A stretch of DNA of 36,871 bases. Origin: Candidatus Omnitrophus magneticus (GTDB lineage Bacteria; Omnitrophota; Gorgyraeia; Tantalellales; Tantalellaceae). The stretch covers positions 1 to 36,871 of the forward strand of contig JYNY01000403.1 of assembly GCA_000954095.1 (NCBI GenBank), in the 5' to 3' direction. Under the pieces are notes generated by a model. That model was not told where the DNA came from. It saw nothing but the letters and a program-made list of their open reading frames with translations, and ran no database searches. Shown piece by piece: positions 8,306 to 17,968 of the stretch. The translations under genes were made by a program, and so were the position numbers. Each line of letters opens with the position of its first letter. Within the stretch, counting starts at the first letter, position 1.

Positions 8306-9433
8306 ATGTTGCGTTATTTGACAGCCGGAGAGTCGCATGGTAAGGCGCTTTCTGCTATTCTTGACGGAATCCCGGCAGGACTCGCGTTGAATGAAGAAAT
8401 TATTAATATTGATTTAGCACGCAGGATGGCGGGATACGGCAGGGGTGCTAGAATGGCAATTGAAAAAGATAAGGCAGAGATTACCGCGGGTATTCGGCAT
8501 GGCAAAACTATAGGAAGCCCTATTGGGCTCATTATTTGGAATAAAGATTATAAAATAGATGAACTGCCTGATGTTCTTAATCCTCGTCCGGGGCATGCGG
8601 ATCTATCCGGTATATTAAAATATGATTTTGATGACGCGCGAAGCGTATTAGAGCGCGCGAGCGCTCGTTCTACAGCGGCGATTGTGGCTGTCGGAGCTAT
8701 TGCCAAATTATTACTTAGTCAATATGGTATAAAATTTTTTAGCCACGTTACTATGCTCGGCGGAATAACCGCAGATGTGGAACATATTTCTTTTGATGGG
8801 ATATCGGTAATGGCTGAACGTTCTTCTTTGAGATGCGTGGATTCTGATGCTGAAAAAAGAATGAAGATTCTTATCGATGACGCAAAAGAAAATGGAGATA
8901 CTTTGGGAGGTGTTTTTGAAGTTGTAGCGCTTGGGCTTCCTGTAGGGCTTGGGAGTTATTCTCAATGGGATGAGCGTCTTGATGGAGCTATAGCGCGCGC
9001 TGTTATGGCAATTCAAGCAGTTAAGGCTGTTTCTATAGGAGACGGTATTATAAATGCTGATAAACCCGGTTCTAGGACGCATGACGCTATTTATTATAAT
9101 GAGGATAGTAAACAATATTTTAGGAAAACAAATCGTGCTGGAGGTTTAGAAGGCGGCATTACAAACGGAGAGCCGCTTATAGTAAGCGGTTTTATGAAGC
9201 CTATCGCGACATTAATGAAACCTTTAGAATCAGTAAATATAAAAACTAAAGAAAAAAGTTTTTCAGCGACCGAAAGGGCAGATGTTACGGCTGTTCCTGC
9301 CTGCGCGGTCATTGCTGAGGCCGCTATAGCGATAGAAGTAGCGTCAATATTTTTAAAAAAATTCGGCGGTGATTCAGTGAGTGAAATACAGCGCAACTAT
9401 ACAGGATATTTAAATAGGTTAAAAGAAAAATAA
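8306..9433 (+). CDS. aroC: Chorismate synthase
   Basis: Converts 5-enolpyruvylshikimate-3-phosphate to chorismate, the last step of the shikimate pathway, using reduced FMN. The start MLRYLTAGESHG is the family signature. GYGRGARMAIEKDKAEI and IRHGKTIGSPIG bind substrate and flavin. RPGHADLSGILKYDFDDAR, with the next segment ERASARSTAA, forms the second signature. PGSRTHDAI and RAGGLEGGITNGEP complete the set. The 375 residues are the usual length. The ribosome site AAGGAG is eight bases before ATG. The stop codon directly abuts the aroK start, so the two are almost surely translationally coupled. Confidence 0.97.
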   Translation: MLRYLTAGESHGKALSAILDGIPAGLALNEEIINIDLARRMAGYGRGARMAIEKDKAEITAGIRHGKTIGSPIGLIIWNKDYKIDELPDVLNPRPGHADLSGILKYDFDDARSVLERASARSTAAIVAVGAIAKLLLSQYGIKFFSHVTMLGGITADVEHISFDGISVMAERSSLRCVDSDAEKRMKILIDDAKENGDTLGGVFEVVALGLPVGLGSYSQWDERLDGAIARAVMAIQAVKAVSIGDGIINADKPGSRTHDAIYYNEDSKQYFRKTNRAGGLEGGITNGEPLIVSGFMKPIATLMKPLESVNIKTKEKSFSATERADVTAVPACAVIAEAAIAIEVASIFLKKFGGDSVSEIQRNYTGYLNRLKEK

Positions 9434-10915
9434 ATGAAAAATATTATTTTAATAGGATTCATGGGTACGGGGAAAACCGTTATCTCTAAGTCTTTGGCTA
9501 AAGAATTTAACGCGGCATATGTGAGTACTGATAGCCTTATAGAAAAACAAGAAGGCATGGCTATAAAAGATATTTTTTCGTTAAAAGGTGAATCTTATTT
9601 TAGACAGATAGAGAAATGTGTTATTAAAGAAGTATGCGCTAAGTCAGGGCAAATAATAGATACAGGAGGCGGCGCGATTATTGATCCGGAAAATTTTGGA
9701 GTTTTAAAAGAAAACGGTATCATTATATGCCTTTGGGCGACGCCTGAGGTTATACTCAAGAGAACACAAGGTTCAAAAAATAGGCCGCTCTTAAACGTTG
9801 AAAATCCGTTATCCCGTATTATTGATATCCTTGAAAAACGCAGAGAACATTATGAAAAAGCAGATTTTCATATAGATACCACATCTGGAGATATTACGGA
9901 TATTGTAGCGCGTATATTAAAACTTTTGGATAGTATTTTTCCTCGAAGAATGAATGACGAAAAAGGTGTAAAGCTCTGGTCGTCATTATTGACAAGGCTT
10001 TTACGTTCATCTGACGCGCCTGTAATGATTATAAATCTTTCTGGAAAAGTTTTATTCGCGAATGATTCTGCAAAAAATATATTTTGCGGAGGGATTGACC
10101 ATTGTCTTCGCAGGTATTGGTGGAATCTAATAGATTCTGAAGATAAAGGCGCGACTATTGAAAATAACTTTAAAAAAATAATTTTGTTAAAGATGCCGTT
10201 TAAAATGGACTTAATTTCTCGTTGTAACAATAAAGAAGAGATTGTTCATTGGTTTTTTACTCCTATTAATAAAAGAAATAAAATTTTTATGCTTGCTGTG
10301 CGCCGTTCAAATGAAGATAAAACAAAAAAAATAATTGATACATTTTCTGATGTGAACGGTGAAATTTTGGATATACTTTTCTCATCTTCCCACAATAGTG
10401 AGCCTGATACTGCCCGGCATTCTTTAAGAGTTATGGCGCTTGCGGTAGCATTGGCAAAAAAAATAAAAATGAGTGATGAAAAAATAGAAACACTAAAAAT
10501 GTCCGCCCTTTTTCATGATATCGGAAAATTGGTTGTAGCGCAGGATATATTATTTAAAGATGGAGAATTAAATGAAGTGGAAAAGGTAGAGATGAAGCAA
10601 CATCCCGCGTGGAGCGCGGATATGATTAGGCCGGTTTCTTTTTTGGCTTCAATTCTTCCTGTTGTAGCCAGCCATCATGAAAATTATGACGGGACAGGAT
10701 ATCCCAACGGAATGAAGGGGCAAGATATCCCGGACGGCGCTAGAATTATAAGTATAGTCGATATGTACGATGCTCTTACCACAGATAGACCTTATAGAAA
10801 GGCAAGAGATAAAAAGAGCGCTATAGAAATTATGAAAGAAGCTAGAGGGATAAAATTAGATCCAGAATTGACAGATATTTTTTTAGAGATGCTTATATCG
10901 AACGAGATAGAGTAA
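9434..10915 (+). CDS. aroK: Shikimate kinase fused to PAS and HD-GYP domains
   Basis: One uninterrupted 493-residue frame carries three modules. Residues 1-166 form a complete shikimate kinase: Walker A GFMGTGKT (8-15), Asp33, Arg57, GGG (78-80) and Arg117, the same positions as in stand-alone AroK. Residues about 186-295 look like a PAS sensor (PVMIINLSGKVLFANDSA near its start). Residues about 310-493 form an HD-GYP domain with HD at 361-362, Lys365, HHENYDGTGYP at 414-424 and the Asp-containing IVDMYDAL segment, all intact for cyclic-di-GMP hydrolysis. It directly follows aroC without a spacer. An internal ATG at 9950, near the kinase-PAS junction, lacks a good ribosome site, so a separate second product is less likely. 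The fusion is unusual for AroK; c-di-GMP activity is inferred. Confidence 0.93.
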   Translation: MKNIILIGFMGTGKTVISKSLAKEFNAAYVSTDSLIEKQEGMAIKDIFSLKGESYFRQIEKCVIKEVCAKSGQIIDTGGGAIIDPENFGVLKENGIIICLWATPEVILKRTQGSKNRPLLNVENPLSRIIDILEKRREHYEKADFHIDTTSGDITDIVARILKLLDSIFPRRMNDEKGVKLWSSLLTRLLRSSDAPVMIINLSGKVLFANDSAKNIFCGGIDHCLRRYWWNLIDSEDKGATIENNFKKIILLKMPFKMDLISRCNNKEEIVHWFFTPINKRNKIFMLAVRRSNEDKTKKIIDTFSDVNGEILDILFSSSHNSEPDTARHSLRVMALAVALAKKIKMSDEKIETLKMSALFHDIGKLVVAQDILFKDGELNEVEKVEMKQHPAWSADMIRPVSFLASILPVVASHHENYDGTGYPNGMKGQDIPDGARIISIVDMYDALTTDRPYRKARDKKSAIEIMKEARGIKLDPELTDIFLEMLISNEIE

Positions 10916-10981
10916 GCGGAGGCTGTTAAATTTTGTTGCGAATTTTTCAGGATAAAACGGGTGGGATATGCGAGGTGTGTT

Positions 10982-12091
10982 ATGCCTGACAAGATAAGCG
11001 AATCTTCCCGTGAGTTGATAGCGCTTTTAATGGTTCCCGGGTTAGGACCTAAAAAAATAGTTTCTTTGTTAGAAAAAAATGACAGCACGAATTTTTGTAA
11101 AGATTCTAATTTAAAAGAAGATTTATTCGCTACGGAAAATATAAATTATGAAATTTTACGTATTAAAAAATCAAAAGAATATTTAGACGAATTAGAATAT
11201 ATAGAAAAATCTGGAATTAAAGTTAAGAGCTACAAAGACGATGGTTATCCTCCGCTATTAAAAAATATCTATGATTTCCCGCCGGTTATTTTTGTTAAAG
11301 GAATTTTAAAAGACGAGGATTCTAACGCTATAGCGGTTATAGGATCTAGAAAATGTTCTTTTTATGGCAGGGAAACTGCTGAGCGATTTTCTTTTGAATT
11401 AGCATCCATGGGCGTAACTATCGTGAGCGGCATGGCCAGTGGAATAGATATGGTAGCTCATAGAGGCGCTCTTAAATCCGGAGGAAGAACAATTGCTGTT
11501 ATTGGTAGCGGCTTTAAAAATATTTATCCAAAAGAAGCAGAAAAAATTATTGATAAAGTTTTAGAAAATGGAGCGGTTATAACAGAATTTTTGTCGAGTG
11601 AACAACCATTAGCGCGTAATTTTCCAAGAAGAAATAGGATTATAAGCGGTATTAGTAAGGGTGTTCTTGTTATTGAAGCGGCATTGAAAAGTGGCTCTCT
11701 TATAACAAGTAATTTCGCGCTTGAACAGGGGAGAGAGGTTTTCGCGGTACCCGGAAAAATTGATTCTTTTACAAGCGCGGGGACAAATGAGCTTATTAAG
11801 AACGGCGCTAAAATGGTGACGCGGGTAGAAGATATAATAGAAGAATTAGATTTAGGCATAAACGAAGAAAAAAAAATTGATAAAATTTGTGATAAAGAGT
11901 CCTCTATGGTATATTGTTTAACCGTTGAGGAGAAAAAGGTGTTATCTGTCATAAATAAAACAGGGATTGAGATAGAAGAAATTATATTTAAGACAGGTAT
12001 TAGTAATAGAGAAATTTGCGGTATTCTTTTAGGGCTTGAATTAAAGAAAATTGTGGTTTTATCCCCCGGCGGGAAATATAGAAAAATTTAA
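10982..12091 (+). CDS. dprA: DNA processing protein DprA
   Basis: DprA binds incoming single-stranded DNA and loads RecA during natural transformation. An N-terminal helix-hairpin-helix-like segment (LMVPGLGPKKIVSLLE) is followed by the Rossmann DprA domain with VIGSRKCSFYG, GMASGIDMVAHRGAL, IGSGFKNIYP, FPRRNRIISG and KSGSLITSNFALEQGREVFAVPG. The C-terminal part is a winged-helix-like domain. I start at ATG 10982 because GAGG (10972-10975) is six bases upstream; a GTG start at 10961 would add seven residues but lacks such a site. The length of 369 is typical. dprA followed by topA is a common pair. Together with pilD it fits a transformation or pilus system, though com genes are not seen here. 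Confidence 0.95.
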   Translation: MPDKISESSRELIALLMVPGLGPKKIVSLLEKNDSTNFCKDSNLKEDLFATENINYEILRIKKSKEYLDELEYIEKSGIKVKSYKDDGYPPLLKNIYDFPPVIFVKGILKDEDSNAIAVIGSRKCSFYGRETAERFSFELASMGVTIVSGMASGIDMVAHRGALKSGGRTIAVIGSGFKNIYPKEAEKIIDKVLENGAVITEFLSSEQPLARNFPRRNRIISGISKGVLVIEAALKSGSLITSNFALEQGREVFAVPGKIDSFTSAGTNELIKNGAKMVTRVEDIIEELDLGINEEKKIDKICDKESSMVYCLTVEEKKVLSVINKTGIEIEEIIFKTGISNREICGILLGLELKKIVVLSPGGKYRKI

Positions 12092-12140
12092 TATTTAATA
12101 GTTGTCGATGTGTTTTTCGGCGCGGTTTATAGGTAAAGAC

Positions 12141-14270
12141 ATGAATGAAGAAAAAAGTATAAAAAAAATAAAAGCTACGGAAGAGACTGAAACAAGCGGA
12201 AAATTTTTAGTCATTGTGGAATCTCCCGCGAAATCTAAAACAATAAACAAAATACTAGGTAATAATTATAAAGTTATCGCCAGTATGGGGCATATAAAAG
12301 ATTTACCCGGCGGAAGAATGGGGATAGATTTTAATAATAATTTTAACCCTGAATATTGTGTCATAAAAGGCAGGAATAAACAGGTTGAAATAATAAAGTC
12401 CGAAGCGAAAAAATCAAAAGCTGTTTATCTGGCGGCTGACCCTGACCGTGAAGGAGAGGCAATCTGCTGGCACATAAAAAATGAAATTACAAAATCTGTA
12501 AAAAAAATTTATCGTGTGAGATTCGAAGAAATAACAGATAAAGCTATTAAGGAAGCCTTTAATAAAATTACAGATTTAGATATGAATAAAATTAATGCCC
12601 AGCAGGCAAGGCGTGTTTTAGACCGAATTGTCGGTTATTCTCTAAGCCCTGTATTATGGGGCAAGATAAGTAAAGGTTTGAGTGCCGGCAGAGTCCAGTC
12701 AGTCGCTTTAAGGCTTATTGTTGAACGTGAAGAAGAAATCCGCAAATTTAAACCAGAAGAATATTGGAGTATTGACGCTCTTCTAAGTAAAAATAAAGAT
12801 GCTTCTTCAAAAAGCGTAGAGTCTCTTAAATTTAAAGCAAAATTGATGAAATTTAAAGATGAAAAAATTCTAGTAACGAATCAAGCAGAGTCCGATAAAA
12901 TTATTAATGATTTAAAGAACGCGGTGTATAAAGTAAATGATGTATCGCGTAAAGATAAGAAGAGTTCTCCGCGTTCGCCGTACACAACTTCGATGTTGCA
13001 ACAGGATGCATTTAATAAACTAAATTTTTCAGCAAGTAAAACCATGCGTGTGGCGCAAAAATTATATGAAGGCGTGGAACTGGGAGAAGAAGGCAGTGCC
13101 GGGCTAATAACATATATGCGTACAGATTCTGTAAGGATTTCATCTGATGCCGCGATAGAAGCTAAAAAATATATTTTAGATGAATACGGCGATAAGTATT
13201 ATCCTGAAAAAGCGAACTTTTATAAATCCAAAAAAGGAGCTCAAGAGGCTCATGAAGCTATCCGTCCGACACTTCCGCTCAGAAAACCTGAAGAGGTCGC
13301 AAAGTATTTAGAAATAGATGAATTGAAATTATACAGGCTTATATGGAAAAGGTTTATAGCCAGTCAAATGTCAAGCGCTTTATATTCAGTGTTAACTGTT
13401 AAAATTGACGCAGGCGATTATGAGTTTAGGGCAGGAGGGGCTGACCTTATATTTGACGGATTTTTAGCTGTGTATAAAGGTGAAAAGTATTCTGAAGAGA
13501 CAATTGAAGGTGAATCTGAAATCCCGTCGCTTGAAAAAGGTGAAATAACAAAATTGGTTGAGCTTCTTCCTGAACAGCATTTCACAAAAGCTCCGCCTAG
13601 ATATTCTGACGCGTCTTTGGTAAAAGTTCTTGAAGAAAAAGGTATTGGAAGACCGTCAACATATGCTCCGATAATTAAAACACTTATAGCTCGTGATTAT
13701 ATAAAACGAGTAGTAAAATATTTTGGGCCGACTGATTTAGGGGAACTAGTGAATAAATTATTGGTTGAGAATTTTCCTGACATAATAGATTATGATTTTA
13801 CAGCCAAAATGGAAGGGGAACTGGATGAAATTGAAGAAGGCAAGACTGAATGGATTAATTCTATAAAGGCTTTTTATGACCCGTTTATAAAAAATCTTGC
13901 TTTAGTAAAAGATAAAATGAAGCACGTTAATAAAGAAGTCATTGATACCGGCCAGAAATGCGAAAAATGCGGCAGGGCAATGGTTATAAAGTGGGGCAGG
14001 CGCGGTAAATTTTTGAGCTGTGCCGGTTTTCCTGAATGTAAAAATGCGAAATCAATTACTACAGGCGTAAAATGCCCATCTCCTGATTGCGGCGGAGAAT
14101 TGATAGAACGTAAATCTAAGCGCGGCCCTTTTTATGGATGTTCTAAATATCCAAAATGTACGTTTACCGTTAAAACTTTGAAAGCTTTAGTGCCAGAGCA
14201 AAAGAATAACGCGGAAGGGGCTGTTGAAGATTCGGATGACAATTCAAATGTAGATTTGATATATCCGTAA
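12141..14270 (+). CDS. topA: DNA topoisomerase I (type IA)
   Basis: Relaxes negative supercoils through a transient 5'-phosphotyrosine link. The Toprim domain begins FLVIVESPAKSKTI and has DPDREGEAICWHI with the Mg-binding acidic residues. The active-site Tyr325 is in ITYMRTDSVR. Two C-terminal four-cysteine zinc modules follow: CEKCGRAM to CAGFPEC, and CPSPDC to CSKYPKC. E. coli TopA has three such modules, so this is a shorter variant at 709 residues. ATG 12141 has AGG at 12131-12133, seven bases upstream. In-frame starts at 12102 (TTG) and 12108 (ATG) would add 11-13 residues without conserved content. The gene ends tail to tail with the metS-like gene, 35 bases away, with no obvious terminator. 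Confidence 0.96.
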   Translation: MNEEKSIKKIKATEETETSGKFLVIVESPAKSKTINKILGNNYKVIASMGHIKDLPGGRMGIDFNNNFNPEYCVIKGRNKQVEIIKSEAKKSKAVYLAADPDREGEAICWHIKNEITKSVKKIYRVRFEEITDKAIKEAFNKITDLDMNKINAQQARRVLDRIVGYSLSPVLWGKISKGLSAGRVQSVALRLIVEREEEIRKFKPEEYWSIDALLSKNKDASSKSVESLKFKAKLMKFKDEKILVTNQAESDKIINDLKNAVYKVNDVSRKDKKSSPRSPYTTSMLQQDAFNKLNFSASKTMRVAQKLYEGVELGEEGSAGLITYMRTDSVRISSDAAIEAKKYILDEYGDKYYPEKANFYKSKKGAQEAHEAIRPTLPLRKPEEVAKYLEIDELKLYRLIWKRFIASQMSSALYSVLTVKIDAGDYEFRAGGADLIFDGFLAVYKGEKYSEETIEGESEIPSLEKGEITKLVELLPEQHFTKAPPRYSDASLVKVLEEKGIGRPSTYAPIIKTLIARDYIKRVVKYFGPTDLGELVNKLLVENFPDIIDYDFTAKMEGELDEIEEGKTEWINSIKAFYDPFIKNLALVKDKMKHVNKEVIDTGQKCEKCGRAMVIKWGRRGKFLSCAGFPECKNAKSITTGVKCPSPDCGGELIERKSKRGPFYGCSKYPKCTFTVKTLKALVPEQKNNAEGAVEDSDDNSNVDLIYP

Positions 14271-14305
14271 AAAGTCTTTATCTAGGATGGCTATATTTTT
14301 AGGGA

Positions 14306-14410
14306 TTAATTTATTTCTTTTTTCTTGAACATTTTATAGAAGCAGAGAATTGCTAATCCAATTATAAAAAGCCATGCGCTTATCATAAAAATCCAGCCTA
14401 ATATAGTCAT
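14306..14410 (-). CDS. MetS-like small subunit of an NSS-family symporter
   Basis: A 34-residue protein, beginning MTILGWIFMISAWLFIIGL and ending in a lysine-rich tail, forms a single membrane helix. Its ATG shares one base with the stop of the symporter gene (TAATG), and AAAGGAAAC lies just before it inside the symporter coding region. Tiny one-helix proteins in this exact place are known as MetS partners of bacterial NSS transporters such as MetP, where they are needed for uptake of methionine and alanine. The assignment rests on size, single helix and position; similarity over so short a length cannot be judged by eye. It is easy to miss in automatic annotation. Confidence 0.72.
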   Translation of the reverse strand: MTILGWIFMISAWLFIIGLAILCFYKMFKKKEIN

Positions 14411-15993
14411 TATGTTTCCTTTTCAATCGGGTTTAATTCTGAGATTTTTCTTTTTTCCCATGCTATTTTTACAAATATCGCAATGATAAAAAATAATAAA
14501 CAGAGTCCACCCCTTGTCGCAATAACATAATTTTTATTTTCAGCTAGGACATTATCCATTCTAAGTATAGGTATCCATTCCTGAAAAAACCAGTAGGTAA
14601 TGACAAATAATAAAAATGCCGGGGTGATATATTTTATTATAAATTTGTAATAGGGTGGAATTTTCATATCAGAACCGTGATGCATTTCTTCCCACGCCTT
14701 GTCAATTCCGAATATCCACGCGAATAGCATTACTTCCACAATAGCAAAGAGTATAAGGCAAAATGTTCCGCCCCAAAAATCAAGTTCATCGACTACGCCT
14801 TTACCAAAAAAAAGAATAGTAAGAGTTGAAAGTATAAAGTTTAGAATGCTGAAAATAAAAATTGATTTTTTTCGTGAGATATTAAATTCATCTTCCATAA
14901 AGGCAATTGCTGGTTGTGCCATTGATACAGAAGAAGTGACGCCTGCCAGAAATAAAAGAGAAAACCATAAGAATCCCATCAATTCGCCCCAAGCCATGTT
15001 ATTGAATATTTGAGGCATTGTGACAAAGCCTAAATTAAATGCCCCTGAATTCGCGATAGACCCCATAGCCGTTGGGCCGAAAAACATAAATGCTACAGGA
15101 ATTACGATACATCCGCCGAGTATTACTTCGGCTATTTCGTTCAAGCTGGAAGCGGTAAGGCCTGAGAGAACTACATCATCGCTTTTTTTTAAATAACTTG
15201 CGTAAGTAAGAATAACGCCCATTCCCACACTTAATGTGAAAAGTATTTGGCCTGTCGCGGACAGCCATATTTTAGCGTTTTTTAATTGCGAAAAGTCTGG
15301 GTTCCATAAATATCCTAAACCATTTAGCACATTCCAATCCGGGTGAAGGATATTTGGAGGATTAGATGATAAAACTTTTACAGCAAGTATAAAAGCGAAA
15401 ATAAACAGTGTAGGCATTGCGTATTTACAGAATCTTTCAATTCCGCCTTTTATTCCATTTTTTAAGATAGCGATATTTATGGCGAATGTTATTATGAAGA
15501 AAATATAGGCGGGAACGATGCTTGAAAAATATTCATTTTTTTCAAGCCCTTGGAATCCGTTTAAAAACGATCTGAGGCCTAGTTCATTTGTAATGGCGGA
15601 GTATTTGCCTGTTATCGCGAAAAAACTATAGGCTAGTGTCCATGATTCAATATAAGTGTAATAGACCATTATTACTAGCGGTCCAAAAATTCCGATGATA
15701 CCGAAATATTTTATAAATCTATTTTTACGCCATAGGCTTTGAAACATGCCCGGAGCTGTTGAGAGGCCGAATCCGCCGCCGTATCTTCCTATTGACCATT
15801 CAATCCACATGAGAGGGATGCCTACAAATAATAACGCTAAAAAATACGGGACTATAAATGCTCCTCCCCCATTTTTTACAGCCTGCACCGGAAATCTTAG
15901 AAAATTTCCAAGTCCGACAGCTGCCCCTGCTACAGCCATTATTATACCGAGTCGTGAACCCCATGAATCTCTGAGTTTATTTTTAGTATTCAA
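14410..15993 (-). CDS. Sodium-dependent amino-acid symporter, NSS/SNF family
   Basis: Inner-membrane Na+-coupled uptake, most likely of an amino acid. RDSWGSRLGIIMAVAGAAVGLGNF is split around the unwound TM1 sodium site; FLRFPVQAVKNGGGAF and WIEWSIGRYGG follow as in family members. The 527 residues contain about twelve hydrophobic segments. The start is TTG at 15993, chosen because AAAGGGGG lies six bases upstream and the next ATG is inside TM1. The adjacent small membrane protein suggests a MetP-like carrier for methionine or small neutral amino acids, but substrate cannot be read from sequence. The 195-base gap to the divergent ygiQ-like gene should hold both promoters. Confidence 0.93.
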   Translation of the reverse strand: MNTKNKLRDSWGSRLGIIMAVAGAAVGLGNFLRFPVQAVKNGGGAFIVPYFLALLFVGIPLMWIEWSIGRYGGGFGLSTAPGMFQSLWRKNRFIKYFGIIGIFGPLVIMVYYTYIESWTLAYSFFAITGKYSAITNELGLRSFLNGFQGLEKNEYFSSIVPAYIFFIITFAINIAILKNGIKGGIERFCKYAMPTLFIFAFILAVKVLSSNPPNILHPDWNVLNGLGYLWNPDFSQLKNAKIWLSATGQILFTLSVGMGVILTYASYLKKSDDVVLSGLTASSLNEIAEVILGGCIVIPVAFMFFGPTAMGSIANSGAFNLGFVTMPQIFNNMAWGELMGFLWFSLLFLAGVTSSVSMAQPAIAFMEDEFNISRKKSIFIFSILNFILSTLTILFFGKGVVDELDFWGGTFCLILFAIVEVMLFAWIFGIDKAWEEMHHGSDMKIPPYYKFIIKYITPAFLLFVITYWFFQEWIPILRMDNVLAENKNYVIATRGGLCLLFFIIAIFVKIAWEKRKISELNPIEKET

Positions 15994-16188
15994 AGAATAC
16001 CCCCTTTAAAAAGCAATATTTTTATTTTGTGATTTTATCATGTCGCGGCGATAAACAAAATAATTTTTCGGTATTATTAACAATACGAATATTTATTTTT
16101 TATGTTATTATAATGCTGACGAAACAAGTATGGGGATTTTTTGGCGTATAAATATTTTTAAAATGGTACATATTGAAACGGAATTTTT

Positions 16189-17964
16189 ATGAATAAATTT
16201 TTACCGATTAGCCAGAATGATTTACGGGAACGTTCTTGGAGCGGATTGGATATTATTCTTATAACAGGAGACGCTTATGTTGACCATCCTTCTTATGGTG
16301 TCAGCGTTATCAGCAGAGTTTTAGAAAATAGAGGATTTAAAGTAGGGATAATATCTCAGCCTGACTGGCGTAACGCTAAAAATTTTACCGTGCTTGGAAA
16401 ACCGCGCTTATTTTTTGGTATTACCGCGGGAAATACTGATTCTATGATCGCGAATTATACCGCGAATAAAAGGCCCAGAAGTGATGACGATTATTCTCCC
16501 GGTTCCAAAGGCGGGATGAGGCCGGACAGGGCTTGTATAGTTTACGCGAATAAAATTCGTGAAGTTTTTAAAGATGTTCCGATAGTCTTAGGCGGGATTG
16601 AGGCTAGTTTAAGGCGTTTAGCGCATTATGATTATTGGGATGATAGTGTAAGAAGGTCAATCCTTTTTGATTCACGGGCTGATATTTTGGTGTATGGTAT
16701 GGGTGAGCGGCAAATTGTAGAGATCGCGGAGCTACTCGATAATGGAGAGAATATCCGTAATCTAAATAATATACGCGGCACAGCTGTCGTGCGAGGGGAT
16801 ATAAATTTTTTGAGTGATTATCTTTGTGCGCCTTCTTTTGAGGATGTGTCGCACGATAAAGAAAATTTCAATGAAATGTTTCTTTTGGAATATAATAACA
16901 TGAATCCCAAAACAGCCAAAACATTGGTTCAAAAATATGACACAAGATTTCTTGTTCGTTTTCCTCCCGCGTTTCCGCTTTCGGAATTTGAATTAGATAA
17001 AGTTTATGAATTGCCTTACGCCCGGTCAGCGCATTCTAGTTATGATTCTTTGGGCGGCGTGAAAGGTTTTGAAACAGTAAAATTTTCAATCACTTCTCAT
17101 CGCGGGTGCGCCGGAGAATGCGCGTTTTGCGCGCTTTATTTTCATCAGGGAAGGATTGTTCAAAGTCGAAGCGCGGAATCAATATTGGAAGAAGCTCGGA
17201 AAATATCTATAGTAAAAGATTTTAGAGGGACAATCTCTGATGTCGGCGGGCCTACCGCTAATATGTTTGGCGCGTCATGTTCGTTATGGAAAGATAATAA
17301 TTTTTGCGCCGGAAAGAAATGTCTTATCCCTCAAAAGTGTGAAAATTTCAAATTGGGATATGATAAATGCCTAGATATTTACAGGGAGATAAGAAAAATA
17401 TCAGGTGTAAAACATATGTTTATAGGTAGCGGAATGAGGTATGACCTTCTTGTAGATAGTTATGCTATACCGTATTTAAAGGAGATATGCGCCCATCATA
17501 TAAGCGGTTTATTAAAGATTGCGCCGGAACACTCATCTAACAATGTTTTAAAATTGATGAATAAACCATCTTTTGATGTTTATGAAAAATTTGTGAAATT
17601 ATTTAAAGAAACCGCGCATAGTATAGGGAAAAATATATTTATAGTGAATTATTTTATTTCAGCGTATCCCGGTTCATCTTTAAAAGAGGCATTAAACCTA
17701 GCGTTATATTTAGCAAAGAGAAAGGTTCATCCTGAACAAATTCAAGATTTTATCCCTTCGCCGGCGACATTAGCGGCATGTTTTTATTATACTGAAAAAG
17801 ATCCTTTTACGCGTAAGCCGGTGTATGTGCCTAAAACATTTAGAGAGCGAAAACTCCAGAGGGCTCTTATTCAGCACAGTAATCCGGTCAATAAAAGTTT
17901 AGTTATCGAAGCATTAAAAAAACTAAACGCGATGCATGTCCTGAAGAAACTTTCCGGCAGGTAA
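16189..17964 (+). CDS. ygiQ: YgiQ family (UPF0313) radical SAM protein
   Basis: A member of the large YgiQ family; the biochemical role of the family is not established. The N-terminal half (GDAYVDHPSYGVSVISRVLE, GGIEASLRRLAHYDYWDD) is a B12-binding-like fold typical of UPF0313. The radical SAM cluster site is Cys307, Cys311 and Cys314 in HRGCAGECAFCALYF. The C-terminal region includes VKHMFIGSGMRYDL and LKIAPEHSS. Length 591 is normal. The ribosome site is weak (CGGAA). A perfect TATAAT at 16109-16114 lies about 75 bases upstream, without a clear -35. It converges with the minus-strand gene that ends only four bases after its stop. Confidence 0.92.
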   Translation: MNKFLPISQNDLRERSWSGLDIILITGDAYVDHPSYGVSVISRVLENRGFKVGIISQPDWRNAKNFTVLGKPRLFFGITAGNTDSMIANYTANKRPRSDDDYSPGSKGGMRPDRACIVYANKIREVFKDVPIVLGGIEASLRRLAHYDYWDDSVRRSILFDSRADILVYGMGERQIVEIAELLDNGENIRNLNNIRGTAVVRGDINFLSDYLCAPSFEDVSHDKENFNEMFLLEYNNMNPKTAKTLVQKYDTRFLVRFPPAFPLSEFELDKVYELPYARSAHSSYDSLGGVKGFETVKFSITSHRGCAGECAFCALYFHQGRIVQSRSAESILEEARKISIVKDFRGTISDVGGPTANMFGASCSLWKDNNFCAGKKCLIPQKCENFKLGYDKCLDIYREIRKISGVKHMFIGSGMRYDLLVDSYAIPYLKEICAHHISGLLKIAPEHSSNNVLKLMNKPSFDVYEKFVKLFKETAHSIGKNIFIVNYFISAYPGSSLKEALNLALYLAKRKVHPEQIQDFIPSPATLAACFYYTEKDPFTRKPVYVPKTFRERKLQRALIQHSNPVNKSLVIEALKKLNAMHVLKKLSGR

Positions 17965-17968
17965 ATTT

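Noticed and set aside
8711-9115. A 134-residue open frame on the minus strand inside aroC
   Set aside because: It is antisense to a fully conserved enzyme, has no recognisable domain, and arises from codon bias in the real gene.
9868-10230. A minus-strand frame across the AroK-PAS junction that might suggest the fusion is an artefact
   Set aside because: No domain or ribosome site; the plus-strand frame carries conserved residues on both sides of the junction.
14271-14305. Bidirectional terminator between topA and the MetS-like gene
   Set aside because: No stem of useful length could be drawn in the 35 bases.
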